Of a DNA stretch of 64,000 bases, positions 18,244 through 27,411 are shown piece by piece. Each line of letters starts with the position of its first letter. Position 1 is the stretch's first letter. This stretch comes from Enterovibrio gelatinilyticus. Lineage in GTDB: Bacteria > Pseudomonadota > Gammaproteobacteria > Enterobacterales > Vibrionaceae. The position numbers and the translations under genes were made by a program. Below the pieces are notes generated by a model that was not told where the DNA came from, ran no database searches, and worked only from the letters and a program-made list of their open reading frames with translations. The stretch is taken from the NCBI RefSeq assembly GCF_028683095.1, contig NZ_JAJUBC010000007.1, positions 62,001 through 126,000 on the forward strand. The letters are read 5' to 3'.

Positions 18244-18352
18244 AAGTATATCTCTAATCTGAGTTAAACCGAGGGATTTCATCGTACTAGCGCTATCATC
18301 GTTTTTATCACTTCTTATCGTGTGGGTATAAAACTTCTTTTCAGAGGTTATT

Positions 18353-19570
18353 GTGCAGATCCCTAAAGACAACCCGTTACCGTCATTTCTTCATTCTTCC
18401 TCAGAATCTAACCTTTGTCATGCAGTGCATTCCTCTGGCAGAAAGCGCCGAGTTGCGCTTGTTGCCCAAGGTGGAGGCCAGCGTGGCATATATACTTCAG
18501 GTGTGCTTGATAGCTTTCTTGATGCGGGTTTTGACCCATTTGAAATGTATATCGGTACCTCTGCGGGTGCACTGAATATTTCATCCTATCTCACTCGACA
18601 GCGCGGCTTTGGGCGTAGATTTATCACAGAGTATACGACGCAAGATCGTTTCTTTAACTTGTTGAAATACGTCAGGCGTCAACAGTTTATGGATCTCGAT
18701 TGGGCGCTAGAGATTATGGGGCCAACACATTCTCTCGGATTAGATATCGAGAAAGCGAAGAATGTACTCGTCAATCGACATGCTTACGCGTGCGCCACCA
18801 ATACTCAGACTTTAGAGCCAGACTATTTTCGTTTGTTTGAAAACGATTGGATGGACGTACTCACCGCGACGTGTGCAATCCCCATGCTTTACCCAAACAG
18901 TGTAAAACTTGGCGATCAATATTATGTAGATGGTGGCGTCAGTAGCGCAATTCCAGCGAGAGAAGCTTTTAACCGTGGCGCCGATGTGATTGTCGTGATC
19001 AGAACGGAGCCCGTTGTTCAGGATAAATCACACATTAGTTCAACCATTATCGAGAACATTCGAGGCCGTGTGGAAACGCGTTTACCAGAATACTTGGCGC
19101 GTTTAAACATGGATGATCGATTTGAGCGATTGTCTGAGTTCCATCAACAACTCTCTCAACGGTTAGAAGAAGTTAAACAGCGTTACAAAGAAAATACCCC
19201 AGAGCCACTTTGGGAAAAAATCAAAGAGATGATGCCCAAGACGACGCATCGTAATGGGGGACGATGGCTTTACGGCGGAGACACAATCTATCGTTTGCAC
19301 GCCATGTCGGGTCAAAAGCTATCCAGTGACGTTTTAGAAATGATGACTAAGCATTTTCACAGTTATCAGGACGCTATTCAGTTTATGTCCCATCCGCCAC
19401 ATCGGGCCGAGTTAATTCAGATTTCTCCCAGCGAACCACTTTTGAGTAGCCCATTGTTAAGCAAGCCCTATCAACTAGAGCATGACTATCAAGATGGTTT
19501 GGTCGCAGGGCGTCGTTTTATTGATGAATATGCGGCTGTACTGAATGATGTTTCGTCTGTGAACGGCTAA
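18353..19570 (+). CDS. Patatin-like phospholipase, YjjU-like
   Basis: 405 residues from a GTG with AGAGG about 5 nt upstream. The patatin catalytic elements are present: oxyanion glycines in LVAQGGGQRGIYTSGVLD, the nucleophile Ser in YIGTSAGALN, and the dyad Asp in YYVDGGVSSAIPAREA. Order and spacing follow E. coli YjjU, a probable lipid acyl hydrolase of unknown physiological substrate. The N-terminal 35 residues are not a signal peptide, so it is probably cytoplasmic or membrane-peripheral. It stands alone, about 95 bp ahead of the acetyltransferase gene. Confidence 0.85.
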   Translation: MQIPKDNPLPSFLHSSSESNLCHAVHSSGRKRRVALVAQGGGQRGIYTSGVLDSFLDAGFDPFEMYIGTSAGALNISSYLTRQRGFGRRFITEYTTQDRFFNLLKYVRRQQFMDLDWALEIMGPTHSLGLDIEKAKNVLVNRHAYACATNTQTLEPDYFRLFENDWMDVLTATCAIPMLYPNSVKLGDQYYVDGGVSSAIPAREAFNRGADVIVVIRTEPVVQDKSHISSTIIENIRGRVETRLPEYLARLNMDDRFERLSEFHQQLSQRLEEVKQRYKENTPEPLWEKIKEMMPKTTHRNGGRWLYGGDTIYRLHAMSGQKLSSDVLEMMTKHFHSYQDAIQFMSHPPHRAELIQISPSEPLLSSPLLSKPYQLEHDYQDGLVAGRRFIDEYAAVLNDVSSVNG

Positions 19571-19665
19571 AGTAAAGGAATACACAGATCGGTATTGCCT
19601 AAACGGAAGTATCTGTTAACTCGGGGTCTGAGTGAAAAGACTCTGCCGATATCAAGGATGAACGA

Positions 19666-20223
19666 TTGACCGAATTTGAAAAAATGCAGCAAGGCAAGCC
19701 CTACAGTCCCGCCGATGCAGAGCTAACACAATTTCGCTACGCGTCACGTCGGCTCTGTCAGCAACTCAATATGATTGACCCTGCTGACGACAAAGCCCAA
19801 GACATGGTGGTGACTAAGCTGTTTGCTCAACGCGGCCAAGGCGTTGCGGTAGAAGCGCCTTTTACTTGCACATACGGCATGAACGTCCGAGTAGGGAGTA
19901 ATGTCGCCTTTGGTCCTAATTGCACGCTTATCGACAGCGGACACATTGAAATTGGCAACAACGTGTTGATAGGGCCAGGGGTTGGTATCTATTCGATTAC
20001 GCAAAGTTTGTTGCCTCTTGACGTCCAAAATGGGGAACACGAAATTTCGTTACCTATCATTATTGGTAACAACGTTGTTATCGGTGGCAATAGTGTGATC
20101 AAAGCGGGTGTTTCAATCGGAGAGGGCGTGGTGGTTGAATCGGGTTCTGTTGTTGATGGTGATATTGAACCTTTTGCTGTAGTGGCGGGAAACCCGGCGG
20201 TCGTAATCAGGCGTCTGCGCTGA
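19666..20223 (+). CDS. Left-handed beta-helix sugar O-acetyltransferase homologue, catalytic His apparently absent
   Basis: 185 residues from TTG with AAGGATG upstream; the nearby ATG at 19659 is out of frame and stops at once. The start MTEFEKMQQGKPYSPADAEL is the typical N-terminus of the maltose/NodL/LacA acetyltransferase family, and hexapeptide repeats follow (IGNNVLIGPGVGIY, IGNNVVIGGNSVIKAGVSIG). In the family the loop after the IY position reads like ATHPLD, where His is the general base. Here it reads SITQSLLPLDVQN, and the later VWIGG is VVIGG. Acetyltransferase activity is therefore doubtful. Otherwise it would use acetyl-CoA to acetylate a sugar. Confidence 0.78.
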   Translation: MTEFEKMQQGKPYSPADAELTQFRYASRRLCQQLNMIDPADDKAQDMVVTKLFAQRGQGVAVEAPFTCTYGMNVRVGSNVAFGPNCTLIDSGHIEIGNNVLIGPGVGIYSITQSLLPLDVQNGEHEISLPIIIGNNVVIGGNSVIKAGVSIGEGVVVESGSVVDGDIEPFAVVAGNPAVVIRRLR

Positions 20224-20368
20224 GGTATTGGCAGATTCGTAGCACATCTGTTACGATTGCCCGTTTCATCGATAGCAATGTTACATTATAACAATTCATG
20301 GAGATCGATGTCATTGTATAGGGTAGTACATATTCCGCTAATGTCGGAAAAACAGAGAATTACAGTCG

Positions 20369-20968
20369 ATGGCAAAAATTAGAGCAAGAGTCCCACTGAA
20401 TGTTGGTGTTGGGAGCAATATTCCCGCTGAAATCCTGTCATTTGATGGTTTGAACTCAAATCAAGAGCACGTCGCGATTATCTTCAATAGTGTCGATCAG
20501 CAGCAAGGTGCGCCGCTTGTACGCATGCACTCAGAATGTCTCACGGGTGATGTGTTTCATTCTTCGCGCTGCGATTGCGGCGAACAACTTGAAGAGACAA
20601 TCCAAAAAATGGGCGAACAAGGCGGTGTACTGCTTTATCTTCGCCAAGAAGGTCGCGGTATTGGTCTTTATAATAAGTTGGATGCTTATGAGCTGCAAAG
20701 CCAAGGTATGAATACTTATGAAGCCAATAATCATCTGGGTTTTGCTGATGATTTACGTAACTTTGAAGATGCGGCAGACATGCTGAAAGCGTTGGATGTC
20801 ATGACCATTCGTTTGATTACTAACAACCCTAAAAAAATTAAAGAGATACAAGATTACGGGATCTCGTTAGAAGCAGTGATTGGTACACAAGCGCATCTTA
20901 AAGACGGCAATAAGAAGTACTTGAAAGCCAAAGTGTCACATGGACAGCATAAATTATCGATTGATTGA
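20369..20968 (+). CDS. ribA: GTP cyclohydrolase II RibA
   Basis: 199 residues, the normal length for stand-alone RibA. Zinc ligands are Cys57, Cys68 and Cys70 in [20 protein letters not shown]. The catalytic region is [20 protein letters not shown], and [16 protein letters not shown] closes the fold. It opens GTP to the pyrimidine precursor of riboflavin. The gene is alone and ends in a strong terminator. The Shine-Dalgarno is weak. I see no FMN riboswitch in the 145-bp leader. Confidence 0.94.
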   Translation: MAKIRARVPLNVGVGSNIPAEILSFDGLNSNQEHVAIIFNSVDQQQGAPLVRMHSECLTGDVFHSSRCDCGEQLEETIQKMGEQGGVLLYLRQEGRGIGLYNKLDAYELQSQGMNTYEANNHLGFADDLRNFEDAADMLKALDVMTIRLITNNPKKIKEIQDYGISLEAVIGTQAHLKDGNKKYLKAKVSHGQHKLSID

Positions 20969-21295
20969 TATGTAGATATAGCCTGGTTGTCGAGACCAGT
21001 CTGGCAAAGAAGAGCAGCGCATCGCGCTGCTTTTTTATATTTAATTTCTAAGCAGGGCAAAACAGAAGGCTGGTTAAAAAAGAAACTAACATTAGAAAAA
21101 CTAATCCTTAAGATAATTTCTTATCGTGTGTGAAACACGTTATTTATATTGTTTCATGTGTCTGTCGCGACTACTATCTGCAAAAAAATAGCGACAGCGC
21201 CTAGATCCTCTGAATTTCTTCCGAAATATCATCTTTTAGTTCTCTGGTTCGCATTAAAGAAACTTGTTTATTTAGCTTGCTAGGGGAAGTGGGTA
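20969..21295. other. Gene-free stretch between ribA and emrD
   Basis: It holds the ribA terminator at 21013 and a hairpin built on CTGTCGC (21162-21168) and GCGACAG (21191-21197), followed by AT-rich sequence that probably carries the emrD promoter. Confidence 0.5.
21013..21036 (+). terminator. Rho-independent terminator of ribA
   Basis: GCAGCGC, loop ATC, GCGCTGC and six T residues. Confidence 0.88.
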
Positions 21296-22498
21296 ATGTC
21301 TGCGACAACACCTATATCAAAAATTCTACTGATGGTGATCATTTTGGCTGCCGTCGGTCAAATGACACAAACTATGTACATTCCGTCAATGGCATTGATG
21401 GCTGAAGATTTTCAAGTGTCTCCGGCTATGCTTCAGGCCGTGATGGCGTGTTATCTGATCCCTTATGGTCTTTCACAGTTTGTTTATGGCCCTCTATCTG
21501 ATCGCTTCGGACGTAAGCCGATTATTCTAATGGGGTTGGCCATTTATCTGGTGGGTACGGTTGTTACGCTAGCGGCACCGAGTTTTCACTGGTTCCTCGT
21601 GGGCAGTGTGATTCAAGGTGCAGGTATTGGCAGTGGTGGCGCGATGGCACGAACTCTCACTCGAGATTGTTTCGAAGGTAGTCGTCTTCACCGCGCAAAC
21701 AGCTTGGTCAGCGTTGGTCTCATATTTTCGCCATTAATCGCCCCCGTGTTGGGAGGCTATTTGAGCGTGTACTTCCAGTGGCAGGCCAGCTATGTGTTTC
21801 TTTTTGTGTTAGCGGCAGTCGTGTTCCTCATCATGTCTGTGAGTTTTCAAGAAACATTACCTCCTGAAGCCCGTCGTAACGATTCTGTGCTGAAGAGCTA
21901 CCACTACGTGATGAGCAATCGAAAGTTTCAGGGGTACCTGATTTGTTTGATTGCGGTATTTTCGGGTATTGCTGTGTTCGAAGCTGCGGCAGGTGTACTG
22001 CTTGGAAGTACGCTAGGGCTTAGTGCAACAACGGTGAGTTTGTTGTTTGTCTTACCATTACCTGGATTTATGCTCGGCTCCTGGTTATCTACCGTGATTG
22101 AACGTCGCTTGTCAGCCGGAGCGGTGTTGATTGTAGGATCAGTGATTTTGATGATCGGCGCATTGGTTGTTTTTGTGCCGGGTTATGACGGCTCAGTGAC
22201 TGTTGAAAGCCTGATTGGTGGTGCGTCTGTCTATTTCATGGGAGCGGGACTTTTGTTTCCTGCCGCAACCACGGGGGCATTGTCTCCGTTTCCTAGACAT
22301 GCCGGAACTGCTGGTGCAGTGTTAGGTGGTGTGCAAAACATGGCAGCAGGGTTCTTTACGTTGTTGGCAGCGAAGATGAACGTCAACGACCAGTTTTCAC
22401 TTGGTGCAATACTACTCACAATGGCAGTGTTATCAGGACTAGGCCTTCTCTTGTGCCGCAATAGAACAGTGGTTCCCGACTTACCTGTTACGGCTTAG
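21296..22498 (+). CDS. emrD: Multidrug efflux MFS transporter EmrD
   Basis: 400 residues with about 12 membrane helices. The opening AAVGQMTQTMYIPSMALMA, motif A VYGPLSDRFGRKPI, and GAGIGSGGAMARTLTRDCFE follow E. coli EmrD closely, as do AVFEAAAGVLLGSTLGLS and FPRHAGTAGAVLGGVQNMAA. EmrD is a proton-driven exporter of amphipathic compounds in the DHA1/Bcr-CflA group. The gene is monocistronic and ends at a clear terminator. Confidence 0.88.
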   Translation: MSATTPISKILLMVIILAAVGQMTQTMYIPSMALMAEDFQVSPAMLQAVMACYLIPYGLSQFVYGPLSDRFGRKPIILMGLAIYLVGTVVTLAAPSFHWFLVGSVIQGAGIGSGGAMARTLTRDCFEGSRLHRANSLVSVGLIFSPLIAPVLGGYLSVYFQWQASYVFLFVLAAVVFLIMSVSFQETLPPEARRNDSVLKSYHYVMSNRKFQGYLICLIAVFSGIAVFEAAAGVLLGSTLGLSATTVSLLFVLPLPGFMLGSWLSTVIERRLSAGAVLIVGSVILMIGALVVFVPGYDGSVTVESLIGGASVYFMGAGLLFPAATTGALSPFPRHAGTAGAVLGGVQNMAAGFFTLLAAKMNVNDQFSLGAILLTMAVLSGLGLLLCRNRTVVPDLPVTA

Positions 22499-22527
22499 CT
22501 ATAATGTAACTTTTTGAATTTTAAGGC

Positions 22528-22557
22528 GGGACATCTTATTGGATGTCCTGTTTTTTT
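22528..22557 (+). terminator. Rho-independent terminator of emrD
   Basis: GGACATC, loop TTATTG, GATGTCC, then TG and seven T residues, 30 bp after the stop. Confidence 0.85.
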
Positions 22558-22733
22558 ACGTTTAGATTCAACTGTCCGTTAATGTCCACACACTGTAGCG
22601 TGAAATATTTTTCATGAATTATTGCGACACATGTCAAATTGGTGCAGTCTGTACGCCCTGTAGCGGAGTCTGAGAGGAAAAGGAGATCCATATTCACTCC
22701 CGCTGAGATAATCAGATAGGCGGTAAACACTCA

Positions 22734-24128
22734 ATGAATTCAAACAGACAGTCAGATTGGCTGGGTCATCCTCGCGGCTTGTTCCTTCTGTGCGGCACAG
22801 AATTATGGGAACGTTTCTCTTTCTACGCAATGCGCGCCATCTTGGTGCTTTACCTCACTGATAAAACAATCAATGGCGGTTTGGGTTGGACAACGCAAGA
22901 CGCACTGAACCTTTACGGCATCTATACAGGCTTGGTTTACCTGACACCTGTTTTGGGTGGGTGGCTTGCTGATAATTTTCTTGGTCAACGTCGATCAATC
23001 ATCATCGGTGGTGCATTGATGGCTATCGGTCAGTTCACACTGGCATTGCCGAATAGCGTTATTGATCCATTTGAGTTGCAAGCATTTTATGTTGGTTTGG
23101 GTTTCTTGATCGTGGGTAACGGCTTGTTCAAACCGAACATTTCTACCATGGTGGGTCAATTGTACGGGGAAGGTGACAACCGACGAGACGGTGCATTCAC
23201 TATCTTCTACATGGGTATCAACTTAGGTTCATTGTTGGCGGGTATTATTGCAGGCACGGCATCTATCCATTATGGCTGGAAAGCAGGTTTCCTGTGTGCC
23301 GGTATCGGTATGCTGCTGTCGCTGGTCGTGCAATTGCTGTTTGCAAATCGCCTTCTAGGCGCTATTGGTGTTGAGCCAGCGGCGGTTAAACAACGCCGCC
23401 AATCGGGATCGACCGAAAAGCAACCTTTAACCAAGATTGAGCGTGATCGTCTTAAAGTCATTGTTGTGATGAGCTTGTTTGTGATCATTTTCTGGGCGGG
23501 ATTTGAGCAAGCGGGCGGCCTGATGAATATATATTCTCAGGACTACACGAACCGCATGCTAGGTAGCTTTGAAGTACCTGCGGCTTGGTTCCAGTCTTTG
23601 AACCCAATGTTCATTATTATTATGGCGCCTTTGCTGGCCGTTTTCTGGCGTCGACTAGGCGCAAGTGAACCAGGGTCTCCGATTAAGTTTGCTATGGCTA
23701 TGGGCTTTTTATCACTAGGCTTTGTCTGCATGGTGGGTGCGGCACTTCAACAAGGTGGTGATATGTCCGTCAAGGCGTCCATGTGGTGGCTGGTTGGTGC
23801 ATACTTCTTCCATACGTTGGGTGAGCTTTGTTTGTCACCGATTGGTTTGTCTCTCATTACTAAACTTGCGCCACTGCGTTTGATGTCGGTGATGATGGGG
23901 ACTTGGTTCTGTGCAAATGCCGTGGCTAACTATGTAGCGGGCTTTGTTGGCAGTCACGTTGGTGACGCTGGTCCATTGGCCATTTTCAGTGGCATTGCGA
24001 TCACATCAGCGGTTGCTGGTTTGATGTTAATCCTTTGCTCCAATAAGCTTGTAAGCTGGATGCATGGTGCAGAAGGTTCACAGCAAATTGACGAAACGCT
24101 GACAGAAAAACCGGCGGTTATTGCATAA
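22734..24128 (+). CDS. POT-family proton-coupled oligopeptide transporter
   Basis: 464 residues, about 12-14 membrane helices. The ExxERFxYY proton/peptide motif appears as GTELWERFSFYAMRAILVLY near residue 25. GGWLADNFLGQRRSIIIGG is the intracellular loop motif of the family, and GNGLFKPNISTMVGQLY is a second PTR signature. It imports di- and tripeptides with protons. Which Dtp subgroup it belongs to cannot be settled by eye. The gene is alone, with a perfect hairpin 13 bp after its stop. Confidence 0.88.
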   Translation: MNSNRQSDWLGHPRGLFLLCGTELWERFSFYAMRAILVLYLTDKTINGGLGWTTQDALNLYGIYTGLVYLTPVLGGWLADNFLGQRRSIIIGGALMAIGQFTLALPNSVIDPFELQAFYVGLGFLIVGNGLFKPNISTMVGQLYGEGDNRRDGAFTIFYMGINLGSLLAGIIAGTASIHYGWKAGFLCAGIGMLLSLVVQLLFANRLLGAIGVEPAAVKQRRQSGSTEKQPLTKIERDRLKVIVVMSLFVIIFWAGFEQAGGLMNIYSQDYTNRMLGSFEVPAAWFQSLNPMFIIIMAPLLAVFWRRLGASEPGSPIKFAMAMGFLSLGFVCMVGAALQQGGDMSVKASMWWLVGAYFFHTLGELCLSPIGLSLITKLAPLRLMSVMMGTWFCANAVANYVAGFVGSHVGDAGPLAIFSGIAITSAVAGLMLILCSNKLVSWMHGAEGSQQIDETLTEKPAVIA

Positions 24129-24141
24129 ACTACTAGGCATG

Positions 24142-24168
24142 GAGAGGGCTATCTGACATAGCCCTCTC
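24142..24168. terminator. Hairpin after the peptide transporter
   Basis: A perfect 11-bp stem GAGAGGGCTAT/ATAGCCCTCTC with loop CTGAC. It lacks a T-tract on the plus strand, so it may stabilise the 3' end rather than terminate by itself. Confidence 0.55.
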
Positions 24169-24466
24169 AAAAACATGCTGTACGGTAAAAGAAGAAAAGG
24201 CCACAAAAATAGGCCCCATTCATGCTCAAATCAGTCATCAGTACTGCATCTCAACTCGTCTGTTTCTCATACTATCCCATCTTTTTTTAAGTCCTAGTTA
24301 GATTCTGCCCAAAACGTGGCCTGATATTCCCATTAAATACCGTATGCGGTATTGCTCCTGTGCAACCAATCTAGGAATCTGGGAGAGTATTAAGGCGGCG
24401 TTATCCCGAGGTTCTATTGCCATCGTAGATGCTGTATGCGCCACTTAACGAGCAGTTATTACTACA

Positions 24467-24589
24467 ACAATTTCGGAGAAAAAAGCCAAACCTGTTGTGA
24501 GGCAGGGACGGAAAGTTTCGGATCTCTATTGCTCTCAACAGTAAAAGAGATGGCTGAGCTGCCTCTAGCTTTGGTGAGCACATAGAGGA
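24467..24589 (+). promoter_or_regulatory. Candidate GEMM (c-di-GMP class I type) riboswitch before RTX gene 2
   Basis: Seen: GCCAAACCTGTT, a GTGA tetraloop, GGCAGGGACGGAAAG, a second stem ATCTCT/AGAGAT, and GGCTGAGCTGCC at the 3' side. The first arm (CCTGTT/GGCAGG) capped by a GNRA loop, the AAACC and GGGACG-AAAG elements, and the second arm follow the GEMM layout. CCTCTA (24562-24567), just at the aptamer's 3' edge, can pair with TAGAGG (24583-24588), which contains the ribosome-binding site. Ligand binding that holds the 3' edge would then free translation. The closing stem was not established by eye, and one conserved position (G for C in the GACGCAAAG element) deviates. Confidence 0.6.
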
Positions 24590-24596
24590 CAAAACA

Positions 24597-27272
24597 ATGG
24601 CAAATATCATAGGTACTGGCAACGCTGACACACTCAACGGCACCTTGGGAGATGATTATATCGAAGGTAGAGGTGGCGACGATGTCATATATGGTGATGT
24701 AGGTTCTTCTAACGGAAACGGTTCAACAGGGGCTGTGTTCGTTTTAGGTGAAGACTTTACGGCTTCGAGTGGCGAGTTTCATACGTTCTGTTTCCCCCCT
24801 ACGCTAAACTTCGAAGGTTCTACCACCAACGTTACCTTTAACGATAATGATGGCCAACTTAATGGCGATGACAATTGTAATGAGTATTCTGATGACCAAA
24901 CCCAAACTGTGGAAATTGGTGGTCAGGAAGTCGGTGTTAACGTGGACTATGGCCTTAAATACACTGACTCTTCAGGCAATATTTACACGTTTGCCGTGGT
25001 CGATATCGATGAAGACAACACGGGTAACCACTACAACAATGTTGGTGAAAACGGCAAGATCTTAATCCAATTGGATGGCCCAGAGATCACAAGTAGCACT
25101 CAGCTTTCACTCGTTCCCAACTCTTATCACAACATCAGTAGCCTAGATTATTCGTCTTTCACATCACCAGAGACCGTTGATCCGAGCGAGGGTGGTGATG
25201 ATGAGATCTATGGCGGCGACGGTGATGATACCGTGTATGGTCAAGGTGGTGATGACTATATCGAAGGTAACAATGGTCAAGATTCACTTCACGGTGGTGA
25301 CGGTGATGACGTGATCTACGGTAATACGGCATCCCCGAATTTCAATGATGACCCTTGTGTTAACGTATTTCAGATGGGGAATGACTTCACCATGCCTTCA
25401 GGTGGTGAGTTCCACACTTTCTGCTTCCCTCCTAACTTGTCGTTCGATGGTAGTTCTACCAAGGTGACGTTCCAAGATGATGACGGCACATTGAATGGCG
25501 ACAACTATTGCAACGAGTATTCTGACGATAGCACGCAGACTGTGACGATCGATGGTGTTGAGTATCCTGTTAATCTTGATTACACCCTGAAGTATTGCGA
25601 TACCGACGGCAATATTTATGAGTTTGCCATTATTGATGTTGACCTTGATGGTAACGGACATCATTACAATAACCTCAGTGAGAACGGCAACCTGTTGTTG
25701 CAATTGAGTGGTCCTGAAATTACGGAATCAACGCAATTGTCTCTTGTGCCGAATTCTTATGCCAACATCAATGGTCTTGATTATTCAGAGATCTCTGAAG
25801 AGACTACGCAGGTCAATAATGACGAAGACTACATTGATGGTGGTGCGGGTAACGACACCATCCATGGTCAGTGGGGCGATGATGAAATTCATGGCGGCAC
25901 CGGCGATGACACGATTTATGGTGGTAAAATCGCGAGTCAGACCATCGAGCTAGATCGTGGTGCTGATGGTTACTGGGATGTGAGTAATGGTGACGCTGTC
26001 ACGCTAGACCTATCAAGTATTACTTCGAGTGCAGCATACAGCAACAGCGTGGGTTACTACGTGTTGGATGCCAGTGGCAACGTCCTAGCTGCCTATGTGA
26101 TGGCTGATAACGCTAAGTTGGACTCAGCGGCACAAGCTGTCATTGATGTTGATGGCGCAGCGCGCATTGGTCTATTCATTATTCCAGATGGCGACACCGC
26201 AGGCTTTAACGAAGGCGAGGTTACATTGAGCTTTGCTAGCGGTAGCCCAGTCTTTAGCCAGGGCAGCCTCACATCTGCGGGCTATGTATCCGAAACGGGT
26301 AAAAATGGCGACCGTTTGGATCATGAAATTAACTCGGGTGAAAATTCTTGCTGGGAAGATTTGTGGTGTCTTGGCGACAAAGACTACAACGATGTCGTCA
26401 TGAAAGTGAACGCAACACAAGTTGTTGAAGAAAGTGATGCTGACACCATCTATGGTGAAGAAGGTAACGACACCATCTTTGGTGGCGATGACAATGACAC
26501 TATTTTTGGCGGCGTAGGTGACGATATTCTTTACGGCCAAAAGGGTGATGACGTTGTTCATGGTGGTGACGGTAATGACACTATTTTTGGTGGCCCAGGT
26601 AAAGATGAACTTTACGGCGATGCTGGTGATGACTTCTTAAATGGTGGTCCAGGCAGTGACGTGAGAATCGACGGTGGTACTGGTGTTGATGAATATCGTG
26701 GAAGCAAAGGTGATGATGTATTTATCTTCGGTGAAGATGACTTCGTTGGCCTATCGGTAGAAAACAGCAGTGGAGAAATGGTCAACAAGCAAATGTATCT
26801 GGGAGACCAAGGTTTTGATCAAATGTTGGTCACTGGTGACACTCACGTAGACTTCACTGGCGTTGCATACCAAACGGATTCATCAATCACGGGTAACGTG
26901 ATGGCACAAATTGAAGCTGTGATTGGGGATGAGGGAGACCAAACCGTCACCATTAATCCCAATGCAATTTGGGCTGAGTCTGATATCCCATTTGGTGAAG
27001 ATTTAGGTACACCTGATGATTGGGACGGATTTATCGCACACCTTGGTGGTGGCAACGACACCTTAAACCTTTCTGGTGTCCCTTGGAGCTACAATGCGAC
27101 AGGTACCGTCAATGCGCCAATCAGTGCTGATATGATCAGTACATTGGGTTTGTCAGCGGCTGAAGTTGGCGAATTAAATGCGTTTGTGATTGAACACGAT
27201 ACCCTTGACCGTACGATCACCATTTGGACAGACGCGGAAGACGTGACAATAAATGGCGTAGATATTTTTTAA
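24597..27272 (+). CDS. RTX-repeat secreted protein with duplicated Cys-containing domain and DUF4114-type domain
   Basis: 891 residues; AGAGGA lies 7 nt before the ATG. A few RTX repeats come first, then an unnamed domain of about 145 residues (about 44-190), RTX repeats, a second copy of the same domain (about 255-400), RTX, a DUF4114-like domain (about 455-610) ending WEDLWCLGDKDYNDVVMKV, and an RTX block (about 618-690). The C-terminal 180 residues end TINGVDIF and are probably the type I secretion signal. Both copies of the repeated domain share GEFHTFCFPP, CNEYSDD and TQLSLVPNSY. There is no signal peptide. It is probably an extracellular, calcium-folded surface or matrix protein. The function of the duplicated domain is unknown. 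Confidence 0.86.
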   Translation: MANIIGTGNADTLNGTLGDDYIEGRGGDDVIYGDVGSSNGNGSTGAVFVLGEDFTASSGEFHTFCFPPTLNFEGSTTNVTFNDNDGQLNGDDNCNEYSDDQTQTVEIGGQEVGVNVDYGLKYTDSSGNIYTFAVVDIDEDNTGNHYNNVGENGKILIQLDGPEITSSTQLSLVPNSYHNISSLDYSSFTSPETVDPSEGGDDEIYGGDGDDTVYGQGGDDYIEGNNGQDSLHGGDGDDVIYGNTASPNFNDDPCVNVFQMGNDFTMPSGGEFHTFCFPPNLSFDGSSTKVTFQDDDGTLNGDNYCNEYSDDSTQTVTIDGVEYPVNLDYTLKYCDTDGNIYEFAIIDVDLDGNGHHYNNLSENGNLLLQLSGPEITESTQLSLVPNSYANINGLDYSEISEETTQVNNDEDYIDGGAGNDTIHGQWGDDEIHGGTGDDTIYGGKIASQTIELDRGADGYWDVSNGDAVTLDLSSITSSAAYSNSVGYYVLDASGNVLAAYVMADNAKLDSAAQAVIDVDGAARIGLFIIPDGDTAGFNEGEVTLSFASGSPVFSQGSLTSAGYVSETGKNGDRLDHEINSGENSCWEDLWCLGDKDYNDVVMKVNATQVVEESDADTIYGEEGNDTIFGGDDNDTIFGGVGDDILYGQKGDDVVHGGDGNDTIFGGPGKDELYGDAGDDFLNGGPGSDVRIDGGTGVDEYRGSKGDDVFIFGEDDFVGLSVENSSGEMVNKQMYLGDQGFDQMLVTGDTHVDFTGVAYQTDSSITGNVMAQIEAVIGDEGDQTVTINPNAIWAESDIPFGEDLGTPDDWDGFIAHLGGGNDTLNLSGVPWSYNATGTVNAPISADMISTLGLSAAEVGELNAFVIEHDTLDRTITIWTDAEDVTINGVDIF

Positions 27273-27318
27273 CAACGTTTAGTCGCTATAGTTATAGTCG
27301 CGAATCGTTTTACGATGA

Positions 27319-27350
27319 AAAAGGGAGAAGCACATGTGCTTCTCCCTTTT
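27319..27350. terminator. Bidirectional terminator between RTX gene 2 and narP
   Basis: A perfect 32-bp palindrome whose arms read AAAAGGGAGAAGCACA. Its A-rich and T-rich flanks suit both converging transcripts. Confidence 0.85.
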
Positions 27351-27411
27351 GTGTGAAATACGCAATGAAAGTACTAAACACTCATAGATGAGCGCGGCTG
27401 ACCCAAAATGG

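Larger units (their letters stand above)
24129..24596. other. Gene-free leader region of RTX protein 2
   Basis: It contains the hairpin that ends the peptide-transporter transcript (24142-24168), about 290 bp of otherwise featureless AT-rich sequence where the promoter should lie, and the candidate riboswitch at 24467-24589. Confidence 0.6.

Noticed and set aside
20224-20368. Possible FMN riboswitch before ribA
   Set aside because: The leader is only about 145 bp and shows none of the conserved RFN element segments.
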